From positions 39,848,743-39,912,742 of the forward strand of contig NC_063044.1 of the NCBI RefSeq assembly GCF_018812025.1: 64,000 nt of DNA, written 5' to 3'. A program made the position numbers and the translations under genes. Positions 46,917 through 57,316 of this stretch are shown here, piece after piece. Below the pieces are notes generated by a model. It had not been told where the DNA came from, did not search any database, and saw only the letters and a program-made list of their open reading frames with translations. Source of the DNA: Megalobrama amblycephala (lineage: Eukaryota > Chordata > Actinopteri > Cypriniformes > Xenocyprididae). Numbering within the stretch: the first letter of the stretch is position 1; every line of letters starts with the position of its first letter.

Positions 46917-47621
46917 ACTGGTACGGAAGAGGATTAGGGCCAAGCAATAATAAAAAAATAAAACCATCTCGAGATTTAAGTTGTTAAATTTCGAGAAAAA
47001 ACTCGTTAAATTTCGAGAAAAAAGTCGAGATAAAATGTTGAGAATAAAGTCATTAAATTACGAGAAAAAAGTTGTTAAATTACGAGAACAAATTTGATAA
47101 ATTACAAGAAAAAAAACGTTAAATTTAGAGAAAAAAGTCAAGATAAAATGTTGAGAATAGTCATTAAATTCTGAGAAAAAAGTCGTTAAATTACGAGAAC
47201 AAATTCGTTAAATTACGAATTTGTTCTCATAATTTAATGACTTTTCTCTCGTAATTCAATGACTTTATTCTCATAATTTAATGAGTTTATTCTCAACATT
47301 TTATCTTGACTTTTTTCTCATAATTTAACAACTTTTTTCTCGTAATTTAATGACTTTGTTCTCAACATTTTATCTCGACTTTTTTCTCGAAATTTAACGA
47401 GTTTTTTCTTGAAATTTAACAAGTTTTTTCTCATAATTTAATGACTTTATTCTCAACATTTTATCTCGACTTTTTTCTTGAAATTTAACAAGTTTTTTCT
47501 CGTAATTTAATGAGTTGATTCTCAACATTTTATTTCAACTTTTTTCTCGAAATTTAACAACTTTAATCTTGAGATGGTTTTATTTTTTTATTATTGCTTG
47601 GCAATCCTCTTCCGTACACTG
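46917..47621. mobile_element. 697-bp foldback element made of short tandem units
   Basis: The body is 46921-47617. The first and last ~80 bp are near-perfect inverted repeats (GTACGGAAGAGGATT..CCAAGCAATAATAAAAAAAT..). The whole element reads as one long palindrome: the left half is tandem variants of GTTAAATTACGAGAAAAAA with periodic AGTCGAGATAAAATGTTGAG blocks, and the right half is their complement. The axis is near 47215. The flanks ACTG (46917-46920 and 47618-47621) are a 4-bp duplication; removing the element restores ..GTGACACTGAAGACTGG.. of the host repeat. Confidence 0.92.
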
Positions 47622-47795
47622 AAGACTGGAGTAATGATGCTGAAAATTTAGCTTTGCATCACAGGAGTAAATAGCATTTTAAAATATATTGAAATAGAAA
47701 ACAGTCATTTTAAAATCAGCCTTGGTGAGCATGAAAACATTTTTAAAAACATAAAAAAAAAAAAAATGGACTCAAACTTTTAAACATTTGTGTAC

Positions 47796-48842
47796 AGTAT
47801 GTCAAAAAATACAATGAATACTCCAATAAAGAACAATATTTATTTATTCATATACTAATATTAATATTCTGATGTAAAAAAAAAATCCCCAACAACTGCA
47901 TTAATATATAATCTAACATAATCTAACCTAAAGTTCTTAATCTGATAACTTTTATTCTAAATATGTCTTTGTTCAAATTTGTAATCAGAAAATGCTGCTT
48001 GTCAATAGTCAGATCATCACAATGCAGTCATAGATGAAAACCATATTTTGGGAGCCATTCATGCAAGAAGCTTGTGAAAATTGTGAAGAAAAGTGAACAT
48101 TTTCTTTCTCTGATTTGATAGTCACCTTAGATTCAACAAAACACATTGTCACCTCCGTGTTACACTGTTTTCACAAAATCTTAGAGTAACCATTTCATGT
48201 GTTTGTCATCACTGACAGGAAGCCTCCTTGTTACCTCTTCTGCCTTTAACCCTGACAGACAGAACGATGATATAAAATGATTCATGACAGTTTGCTGCCT
48301 GGCTGTTCACAAATATTAACCATGACAGAGCCCTTTACATCCGGATTCACACATGAGATAATTAACGCCTAAACCAGATGATGATATTGATAATGATGGC
48401 AACAGATTTCATCGAAGTGGAGTACATTGGACAGGCAAAGAGCAGCCTGTTAAGAAAAAAATATGAACTTCCTGAACCGACTCAGGAAAACCGTTAGAGT
48501 TCAGATTCTGTTTGGCTTTAGAAAGCAGAATCTCTCCCCTGCAGTGATAACTGGGTCGACAGCTCTATCTCCAGCAAAGCAAAGCCCCCGAGCTGCCAGC
48601 GTGAGTCCAGACAGCTCCAGCATGCAGAACTTCAGGAAATGTCAGCAGGAGTAGACAGCAGGGAGGAAGTTACTGCCCATTATATTCTGCTTATGGGTGG
48701 CTGGAGAATTCCAACAAACACTTTAAAACCTAAACATCTGTGCAAGAGCAAAGCCTCTCTGTCAAATTCAAAAATCGAATAACTAATTAATTATTAGTTA
48801 ATCAAATCATAAACAATCTAGACTTAAAAAAATAAAAATATC

Positions 48843-48847
<5 letters not shown>
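47796..48847. other. Non-coding DNA, nothing recognised
   Basis: No repeat ends or exons are visible. The plus-strand frame at 48463-48654 has no recognised motif. Confidence 0.45.
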
Positions 48848-48910
<63 letters not shown>

Positions 48911-48922
48911 TATCAGATATCA
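48848..48922. repeat. (TA)n microsatellite followed by ATCAGAT repeats
   Basis: About 29 TA units (48848-48906) followed by two further ATATCAG-type units. Confidence 0.95.
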
Positions 48923-49231
48923 CACTGCTGCATTTGGAGGTTTAAATGAGCACAAGCCTCAAGATTTTCTGCAAATAATGACTCTAAAAACAAATCTGAC
49001 GGTCATTCAAAGGGGTCATGACATGGATTTTTTTTATTTCAATATGTTCCATGTGGTTCATTTATAAGTATTTTGCACAAAAGTTAGAAGTACTTTTGAA
49101 ATACCCATTATCTGACAACCTCTCTGCGCTTGACTTAAATGCTCTCTCATTACACCACTTCCGCTGTGGGGTTACTGAACTGGGGTGCGTTACCCAAAAG
49201 CATCATTAGCCAACAGTAGTTGCATGTTCCT

Positions 49232-50074
49232 TTAAAGGGGTCATAAAATGCTACTTTTACGATGTTTTAAGATGTAAAATAAGTCTCTGATGTCTCCAGA
49301 GTGTGTATGTGAAGTTTTAGCTCAAAATACCCCACAGATCATTTTTTATAGCATGTTAAATTTGTCACTTTTTGAGGGTGAGCAAAAACGCTGTTTTTGT
49401 GTGTGTCCCTTTAAATGCAAATGAGCTGCTGCTCCTATGAAGAGGGCGGAGTTTCAGCAGCGCCGATTACCTCACACAGACTCACTGAAAATGTCAGAAA
49501 CTGCTCAGCCTTTTATGTTCAAACCGGAGTCGGACAATGATGGAGAGACTCAAGAGGAAGTGACAACATGTAGAACGCAACAGGACGTTTCTGAATGGTT
49601 AGTTGATGAATTTATGTAGCTGATGTGGAGTTAACTATCTTAAAGTCATTAATTAGCATATTCTGTCATGATAATCTATAAATTGCTTGTGTGAGAGTTG
49701 TTGTACAGAGCCAGAGAATATATGCTGCATGAAGATTGAACAGGTATAGTTTAGTTTAATTAAGCTTATAACTTGTCATCTTGCTTTTATGACATTCTAT
49801 TGCATTTGTTACACACTGTCTTGCAATAACATGGCCTCACCCCCTTTGTTGTGTTCTCGGGGGTGGGGTTTATGTAAATTTTAGGGTTAGAGATGTCACG
49901 AACCCGGGAAGAAGCTTGTTGTAGTCCTTAAACAGAGAATTCTTTACAAGAAACTATCTCCTTTTGCTTTGAACTTTGAGCGTCCTAACTTTGCAGACAT
50001 TGTTTATGCTCCAACAGCAACATTCACACTAACTAAAGTTAAAAAAGTGAAATCATAATCAACCACCCCTTTAA
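49232..50074. mobile_element. TTAA-flanked element nested in the previous one
   Basis: The body is 49236-50070 with TTAA at 49232-49235 and 50071-50074. The left end is AGGGGTCATAAAATG and the right end is AATCAACCACCCCT, so only 6 bp are inverted. The right ~90 bp is the complement of the left end of the element at 41407-43351. The interior has CCTCATGAAGAGGGCGGAG-like CpG-rich sequence and a short frame described separately. Confidence 0.8.
49437..49619 (+). pseudogene. Possible N-terminal remnant of a transposon-encoded protein
   Basis: A 60-codon frame inside the nested TTAA element contains KMSETAQPFMFKPESDNDGE followed by an acidic stretch (TQEEVTT). A short aromatic-F-x-P-E motif followed by an acidic run recalls the N-terminus of several fish transposon-derived proteins, from memory. 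The frame stops at 49619 and no catalytic domain follows. It may instead be chance. Confidence 0.3.
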
Positions 50075-50372
50075 ACTCTGTTGGTACTTGAATGGAACTT
50101 GTGACCAAAGTTGGCTTTGGGAAACGCACCCCTGGTAAGGTAAAACAGGTGGAGTGTTGTTGTGGAGACAGTCAAATGCATGCAAAAATCTGTCACAAAT
50201 GGACAGAAATGAAAAACGAGTCGTTTTGGCAGCTTGATTTCAAAAAATGCTATTTTTGCAGTAAGGATGAATTTTTTCAGATCTGCAACTTACAGTGCTT
50301 TTATAGTGCAAAGACCTCTTATATGGCAAAAGATCAAAGAAAATTTGATTCCTTGTGTCATGACCCCTTTAA

Positions 50373-52454
50373 ATAAAATAAAAATCTTGCAAGAGGAAAC
50401 ATTAGTGAGGAAACAGCATTTTGAAAAAGCTTTTTCAATTGCACAGGCAACACAAACAAACTAATTGGCTTCTAATACCAAAAGATCTGCGTAACAGTTC
50501 AAGTGCACACACACGCATTCCCATACAAAAGCGTCAAAGAAAATTCAGTGGCGAATAAATTGATTAGTTCAGCCATCTTGTATCATATTGTGTGCCTGCA
50601 TACTCGGTGGAGGTGACATTAAAAGGTGCAATAAAAGAAAAACCTGCGCAGCTTGTGATTTGTCAGAGGTACAGTATTGTACGCAGCAGTGAAAAGGGCA
50701 GAACAGATAAAGTAGCAGCCAATAAAGATGATAAGTGGTGTGAAATGCAGATCAAAAGGCCTTCAAAATCCTCCCCAGTGGAAGTGTAGGACAGCCCTGA
50801 TTAGAGCACTGAGCCTCTCGTGTGGGGATTTTGGGTAAAGATGCAGATTAGCGTGATTATGACACATGAACGCCTCCCTTGATTTCGGATTAATCACTTA
50901 GAAATGGAAATTACCTCCGCTATTTAGACTGAAATGATTAACATTTCATAAATCAAGGGTATTTTGTATAAGGGTTATTATGGAAGAAAACAAGAGCACG
51001 TCTTCATCATCTGTACAGAGACATTATTGTTGTATATGAAGCACAAACTGCCAATGGCAATAACTCTAACAAACACACCCACGCTTTATTAGTCGCAATA
51101 TCTATCATATTTAATGACACCAGCATAATATTTACATAAATTCAGATAATAATTAGAAAATTACATGAGGAAATGCAAAATCCGAGACACCCCATGGGCA
51201 ACATTTCTACAGGGACTTTCAAGTTCAGGCTCCATCTGTTAGCCGTAAACAGTGCAAATACAGAGACACATTATTTTACCTGATTACAGTTATATTTTGC
51301 ATGCTAACATGGATGCCTAGGTCTGTTTTAATAGCTCTAATTAATGAACAATGATGCTAATGAAAGCTGTTGACAGAGCTAAACATTGTACCAACTTTTG
51401 TATTCATATCAGAGTAATTGCTCTCACAACTCAATGTAAATTGGCTTTTAATTAAAGATATCCATCTATTAATGGTCACATGTGGTTAGGTTAAACAACA
51501 ACCAACAACAACAACAACAACTCACAGAAATGAACTGAAGCCACTTTTGCTGTTGAAGTTTGAATCCAAGATGCTCACTAGTCCTAAGGCAAGGAAGGCC
51601 AGTGAAACTAGTCTAGAGTAGCAATACCCTCTATAGGAAACTTAAAGGGTTAACACTCATTGCAGTAAAGCTTAATTTTATATAGCTAGTAAAAACAACA
51701 TGTATTGTACATGTATTGTGTATATATTTAACTTTTTTTTTCCAGATTTACCTAGTTCAGATTTAAATCCAGCCTTCGTTATGTCCTAATCCCATTCTCA
51801 GTCTCCCTTCCCAGTGTGGTTCTCAACATTTGACTCGAAGGCCCCCCATATAGGATAAGATTTTTTTCTCGCTTTTCTGCTGTAATTATGTCAATGCTGC
51901 TTGTTTTCAAAAAAAAAATATTAACAGAATCTGGGTATTAATATATTAAATGAATAGTTCAGTCATGAAACTATTTGCATATGCTGAATGGTTCGATCAA
52001 TGTAACGTTTTTAGCCAATTGATTTCATGTATCCGTTACCATTTCCCTTTATAACCACGATACATCCAAAGAAATGTGCAGAATTCTTATTCTAGCGCGT
52101 TCTCTCTTACTGGGCTTTCCCAGTTTCACAAGGAATATGTCTAACCTTGATATCGACAAGGTCTTCTCCCTTTGAAGAACCAGGATCAGATCCAGATGAT
52201 GACATTTCTAACACCTGAACTGCCAAAGACGAACAACTCTCCAACTCCAAACGTTAAACGCAGGAGTTTAGCCCAACGTTATGCTTCAATATCAGAATGG
52301 CCAATACCTCGGATTTTGGAAACTTTATTCAACTATAAGAAAGCAGTTCCACCAGGTTTACCTCATCAAGATGTATTTACCTCTTTCCATTGCCACTTTC
52401 AACTCCGACTCTGCTCAACCCAGACCCAGCAAAGGTTAGGGCTAAAATAAAGTA
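50373..52454. other. Single-copy-looking non-coding DNA, TAAT-rich
   Basis: 50790-51500 has no repeat ends and is dense in TAAT/ATTA words (ATTAGCG, GATTAATCAC, TAATAATTAG, CTAATTAATG, TTTTAATTAAAG), the style of vertebrate conserved non-coding elements bound by homeodomain proteins. This is a compositional impression only. A CAA tract lies at 51496-51522. The frame at 52172-52450 (92 codons) has no recognised domain. Confidence 0.4.
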
Positions 52455-52479
52455 AGGGTGTTTTCACACCTGTAGATCG

Positions 52480-53432
52480 ATTGTACACTCAAAAAAATAA
52501 CTTGTTGGTCTAACTTAATTCAATTATGACACCTATTTCCACACAGTTGAACTGATTTATTTGAACTTAAGCTAGGTTAATTGTACTGATGAGTGAAATT
52601 CATCCTAATTGAATGAGATCACACCAGTTTCATTTGACGTATTCTGTGTATGTTTCCTGAACATAATTCATTCTTGTGGATCCAACCAGTGCTTTTTTTT
52701 TTTTTTGTTACCATCATGGTGAAGATGTGCGCTTGTGCTTAGGTTTTGAGTAGCTGTTGTACACAGACATACATGTTTCATGACCATTGAGAGGGGAAAA
52801 GCTAATGACCATATGTAGACTGTGTAAATTATGTGCTAGCCCTCAAACTAATTTATTTATATTTCTATAAAAACTAAACTAAAATAACACTTTTTCATAT
52901 GCTAAGTAACATTTATAGCATGCAAGTAATGATCAGATAAAAAACTTCTCATCACTGGCTTGAGCACAGTTAATGCTCGTTGAGAACAATATAAATTTAT
53001 TTTACGTAGCCACCTAGAGCCTAACCACAAGGTCTACACTTCAGCATAATGGTAACCTCAAAAATAACATAAACTCTTTTAAATGTCAAATATAACTGAA
53101 CATCAAACTTTAAAAGGTATTTCCCTTTACTAAAAAACACATTAAACAGCACTTAAGTTCAACATTTACTGTCCCAATCTTTCCCTACGCAAAGCATGCT
53201 GGGAACTAGAAATCCACTGCCCAGGTTCAATCAATGCAACATAAATGATTCATGTCGTCCCAACACAAATGGTTTAGGTTGACCTAACATTTTGCAAATT
53301 TTATTTCATTTAACATAATACAATTGAGTGCAAATGCCAATTAAGTAAAAAACTAAAGATTTGTGTTGGTTCAGCTTATTTTATTTAAATAAACTGAACA
53401 AGCAGCTAGAATCATTTTTTTGAGTGTATTGT
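52480..53432. mobile_element. 943-bp element with ACACTCAAAAAAAT ends
   Basis: The body is 52485-53427. The ends ACACTCAAAAAAATAA and TCATTTTTTTGAGTGT match at 15 of 16. It is flanked by ATTGT on both sides (52480-52484 and 53428-53432). The borders also contain TA, so a TA duplication with slightly different ends cannot be excluded. The interior is AT-rich with no gene. Confidence 0.85.
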
Positions 53433-53656
53433 TCTGAAATAGGGACTTAATTTGTTACAATGTAGCATTTTCTTATTGGTTCAGTTTGCTTTCACAAGGC
53501 AATATTTCAAAGCATACCAAAATGTGTTTATGTCAGTCACATGCATGTGCAACTGTCCCCTTATTAGTCAGAGTTTACTCTACGCATCCATTTGTTAGAA
53601 GACAAATGATTGACAAGTTTGCTTCTTGAGCATATTGTGGCTTGTTTAGTGCCTAC

Positions 53657-53795
53657 TGTCGAGACACATGCAAACACTATCCGTCATTCCTGCTGTTAAA
53701 TTATATACTACATTTGAATTAATTCAAGCGCGATCTCTCTGTATCTCCCAGAGCTGTCTATACACGAAGTGTGTCGAGACACATGCAAACACTAT
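53657..53795. repeat. 24-bp exact direct repeat pair
   Basis: The phrase TGTCGAGACACATGCAAACA plus CTAT occurs at 53657-53680 and 53772-53795, 115 bp apart, inside the AGGGTGTTTTCACAC element. Confidence 0.9.
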
Positions 53796-54208
53796 ATGAA
53801 AGTTATAATGCAGCTAGAGCGGGAATCAAGGCTTGGTTGGGCCAGCATTCTTGGATGGAGAAGCGCGATTACACAATGTTTTAAGATGGAAAAAATCTTG
53901 GTTTTTTAACTGCAGTAGCTTAACTAATGTGCTCACTCTTAGAATCAAACACTGATGCATTTTATCGAACACATTTCCCGTTATGAAATATATTGCTTGG
54001 TTCGTTGGTCCGTTGGGTCGGATTGCTTTCACAAGCGAACCACCCTAGAGTTCGCTTGCACTTGGGCTGAGACCACCTCGTTCAGGCGATCTCAGAGCGA
54101 TTGTTATGGTGCTGGTCTGAGCGCGATTGCCGTGTTCACATATGCCTATAAGGTGGGGGAGAAAACGCACCAGGTTCCGAAACAAACGCTCAGGTGTGAA
54201 AACACCCT

Positions 54209-55890
54209 AAGTTTACTCTTTGAACTTGTTTTTTCTTTCATTTTAATACATTTTTTAAACATAATTAACTACTTTTAATCCATCCTGTGGCACCCTTGGA
54301 AGTTGTTCAAAACTGCATGTTAACTTAAGATATAAATTAAATATATCATGTTCTTTCTACATTACACAATATATAGCTGCCATTACATTTTAGAAAGAGG
54401 GTCCATTGATGGGGACCAATAAGTTTGAAATACCCTGGTCTAGATAATTAAAAATAGAATAAACTGAAAAGTAGGAAATAATAATAAAAAAAAAAACATT
54501 ACCCATTGATAAGTTGTTGAGCATAGAGCACAATCATTTAGTTAGTTTGTCTATGTGTTAATTGTGTATAGTGTTGAAATCTATTTGAAGTTGTAGGTGG
54601 ACAGAAGGCCATCAGCCATTAATTACTTTCAATGTAAATTAATAATCTCAATCAGAGAGGTTTCATTTCCATTACCGTTAATGTATGCGCCATCTGGCTG
54701 AACAACTCAAGACTCAAAACGTGCCTATTGTGTAAAACACACAGGGCAAAGTCATGAGGCAGCTGGGCCTTGTCAACAACACAAATCTGAAAAATACCCA
54801 TGCTGCTGGTCTTAGCTGAAAGTTGGTTTAGCTGGTCCACCAAGAGTTTTAGCTTGTTAGTCAGCTGAAAAGTGCCCAAAACCCCTCAAAAAACAGAAAA
54901 ACACACAAGTCTAAGACTCTAAAACCAGCTGAGCTTAGGCTTTTTTGTTTTGTTTCAGCAGGAATAGAGTCAGTGGATATCAAGTCCAAGCTCTTTCCAA
55001 ACACATTGACATGAACTACACTTTAAAATGTATGTGCAACATTTATCACCCTTCAACAAGCTGCAAGTTCCTCTCACAGATTTTGATATCACACCGCCTC
55101 ATGACATCAGCTGAAGGATGACACACAAATATGTGTCAGAAAAATGATCCTGAAAGATATTATTGCTCTCATGATGTATTGGAGGAGAAGGCCAGGCCAG
55201 GGATTAGACGGTTACATTTTTCTTGAGTACCGTAACAGTAAATCATCTTGCTTGGGTACAGACAGAGCTTCCCACGAAAAGTTGGCTAGGTGACCTTATC
55301 ACTGATTAGCCAAAAACACCCACGACAACCAAATGTGGTGGTCGTTCACTTTTTTTACGGCTGCAGAATTAAAAGCAAATGAAGATCCAGCTCTGAGTTT
55401 CAGTAATCATAATATGAATTTACTATCTAGTGAAAATATTCCAATAAATAACATACACTGCTATATAGGTCTGCTTTGATGAGGCTGTGTTTATGAGGCT
55501 TTTTCTTGCATCTGTGTTCACAGCACTGACATTTAAAACAGAAATGGAAAGAGGTGAAGGAAACTTTCTAAAGATCTGAAGAGCGGACATTAGCATTCAC
55601 AGGGCAAACGAGGCATAAGCCAAGCATTATGAGACTTTCATGGCCCAGAAAATTTGTGCAGATTTGATACCTCAGATTAAAAAGCCAAAAGCCTCTTCCT
55701 GAACAGCTGAATTTAAGTGTGGACTGACTGGCATGTTAAATGTCTCAGAGGTAGTTCTGACTTAAGTAGGTGTGGGTGGCATGACTGGACTCATATATCA
55801 CAGTAAGAGTAAAGGTATATTTCAAATAAAGTTATTTTCGCTGGAAATTCAACCCCAAAATGTTTATATATTACATAGTCAAAAAGTAAT
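54209..55890. other. Non-coding DNA, nothing recognised
   Basis: No repeat ends or exons are supported. 54385-54440 (GGGTCCATTGATGGGGACC) contains a short inverted pair. Confidence 0.4.
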
Positions 55891-56010
55891 GTCTGGCAAC
55901 TCTGGCCCTTGAGATCCACTTTCCTGCAAAGTTTTGTTCCAACCCTAATCAAACACAGCTGAACAAGCCAATCAATGTCTTCAGGATTAGAAAGCTAGTG
56001 TTGTTAAAGT
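55891..56010. repeat. Fragment of a common fish interspersed repeat
   Basis: CTGGCAACTCTGGCCCTTGAGATCCACTTTCCTGCAAAGTTTTGTTCCAACCCTAATCAAACACAGCTGAAC, then ATCAATGTCTTCAGGATTA, matches a very common fish repeat from memory. Its inverted partner is absent, so the copy is partial. Confidence 0.6.
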
Positions 56011-56726
56011 ATGAGATGTTTAAATACGTCTAATGGTGTTACATTTATGTAACAGTTAACACTTTACCTAATTTGACATTACAACTGTCAAACTTATCCG
56101 GCGTACTTTTATGAGAAGACTGAAGAAGTCAAAACTTCTTCCAACTGAGGAGTCCTGATCCAATTCCAGCATTACTGTCGATGCCAAATTGTTTGCCAAA
56201 TGTTCGATTTGACCATGTATTGTGATTTACAACAAAAATTATTTTCATTTATTGACAAGCCTAAAATGATCAGAATTACTTCAGCTTTAACTAATTTAAT
56301 GCCCATGTTTGACACATTATGTCCAGATGAAAGATCAGCCTCTTTGAGAGCTCTTATGCGAACGGCTACTGTACTCGTCCCCGAGGAAATCAAGACTATT
56401 AAATCAGTCTCAGACAGCTGAAGTCATCCATGTCTGAAGCAGTGGGACTGAATTAAAGCTTATACATGGTTCAAACTGCCTCATGCCAATCAGAATAAAT
56501 ACAGTGCTGAGAAACAGAGAGACAACTTCACAGTAACTTCCCCTCCGCTGCAATCCATGCATGTTCCAAACGAGCAAACGCCCAGTTACGATCATTTTTA
56601 CCAATTAGAATGTCATAACCATGTTAATAACCATGATGACAAGAGAATCCATCCACAGCATATCAAAGTCAATGGTATATGCTCAAAACAGATCAGTATA
56701 GAGCCACAGATACCAAAATTTCCACA
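56011..56726. other. Non-coding DNA; one coding-like frame of unknown nature
   Basis: The plus-strand frame at 56200-56421 (73 codons, including CPDERSASLRALMRT and VLVPEEIKTIKS) has protein-like composition, but I recognise no family and see no splice sites framing it. Confidence 0.3.
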
Positions 56727-57020
56727 TTAAAATGGACATTTTTAACTTTCTTTAGCGTGTAATGTCGCTGTTTGAGCATGAAAAAGGTCTGCAAAGTTAT
56801 AAAGTCACTCCAAAGCTAGTTATTCTCTCAACTCCCTCAAATGCTTTGATTGTAGTCTTGATTTTTCTTCTGGGAATGAAAACTTCATAATATTCCTCTT
56901 TTAAATAATTCCCTCTCAGGGCATAAGCAAAAAAAGATGCGAGGCCTGGTTGAGTTGTGTCAGTAGTTTGCTGAAACTCAAGGTTATAGTAAGGGGCATG
57001 GCATTTCCAAAACACGTTCA
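56727..57020. mobile_element. Fragment of the AGGGGTGGTTCA family
   Basis: TTAACTTTCTTTAGCGTGTAATGTCGCTGTTTGAGCATGA..GTCTGCAAAGTTA parallels 41440-41492. AGTAAGGGGCATGGCATTTCCAAAACAC parallels 42345-42372. Both true ends are lost or diverged. Confidence 0.65.
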
Positions 57021-57031
57021 AACCCTGGCCT

Positions 57032-57316
57032 TGGGGGCAGCCTAATGGTTAGAGAGTCACACTTGTAACCTGAAGGTTGTGGGTTTGAGTCTCAGTACCG
57101 GCAGGAAATGTAGGTGCGGGGAGTGAATGAACGGCGCTCTCTTCCACTCTTATTACCCACAACTGAGGTGTCCTTGAGCAAGGCACCTAACCCCCAATCG
57201 CCACAGCAAAAATGTCTGCCCACTGCTCCGGCTTTGTGTTCATTGTGTTTGCGCTTGGATGGGTGAAATGCAGAGCACAAATTCAGAGTATGGGACACCA
57301 CACACTTTCACTTTCA
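57032..57316 (+). mobile_element. tRNA-derived SINE
   Basis: The head reads GGGGGCAGCCTAATGGTTAGAGAGTC (A-box-like CTAATGGTTAGAG) and, after ACTTGTAACCTGAAGGTT, GGGTTTGAGTCTCAG (B-box-like, 57081-57093), like a tRNA-derived promoter. The body has TGTCCTTGAGCAAGGCACCTAACCCCCAAT, ATGTCTGCCCACTGCTCCGG and AAATGCAGAGCACAAATTCAGAGTATGGGACACCA, phrases of a common fish SINE type. No protein is encoded; such elements move using LINE enzymes. No clear target duplication. Confidence 0.85.

Larger units (their letters stand above)
46226..47795. mobile_element. Dispersed cyprinid-type repeat, near full length, with two insertions
   Basis: The left end ACACTACTGTTCAAGTTTGGGGTCAGTA and the right end GGACTCAAACTTTTAAACA are an imperfect inverted pair, so this is a DNA element. 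The same ordered phrases occur at 7995-8422 and 25929-26285. It is interrupted by an unknown insert (46435-46743) and by the foldback (46921-47617). Confidence 0.8.
49007..50372. mobile_element. TTAA-type element with AGGGGTCATGACA ends
   Basis: The body is 49011-50368 with exact 13-bp inverted ends AGGGGTCATGACA / TGTCATGACCCCT. The flanks are TCAA (49007-49010) and TTAA (50369-50372). It is split by the element at 49236-50070. The right part holds a 94-codon frame (50092-50376) without a known domain. Confidence 0.9.
52455..54208. mobile_element. Element with AGGGTGTTTTCACACCTG ends, carrying a nested element
   Basis: The 18-bp ends AGGGTGTTTTCACACCTG (52455-52472) and its complement (54191-54208) are exact. 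The right subterminal part has GGTTCG / CGAACC words as at 42536-43271. The flanks ATAAAGTA and AAGTTTAC do not form a clear duplication. It is split by 52485-53427. A 24-bp phrase occurs twice inside (53657 and 53772). Confidence 0.88.

Noticed and set aside
46980..47580. Regular short repeats that could suggest a CRISPR-like or satellite array
   Set aside because: The units are degenerate, have no spacers, and form the two arms of a foldback element with a target duplication.
52172..52450. 92-codon plus-strand frame with protein-like composition
   Set aside because: No family recognised. Its length is within chance expectation, and it ends at the border of a transposon without a plausible donor site.
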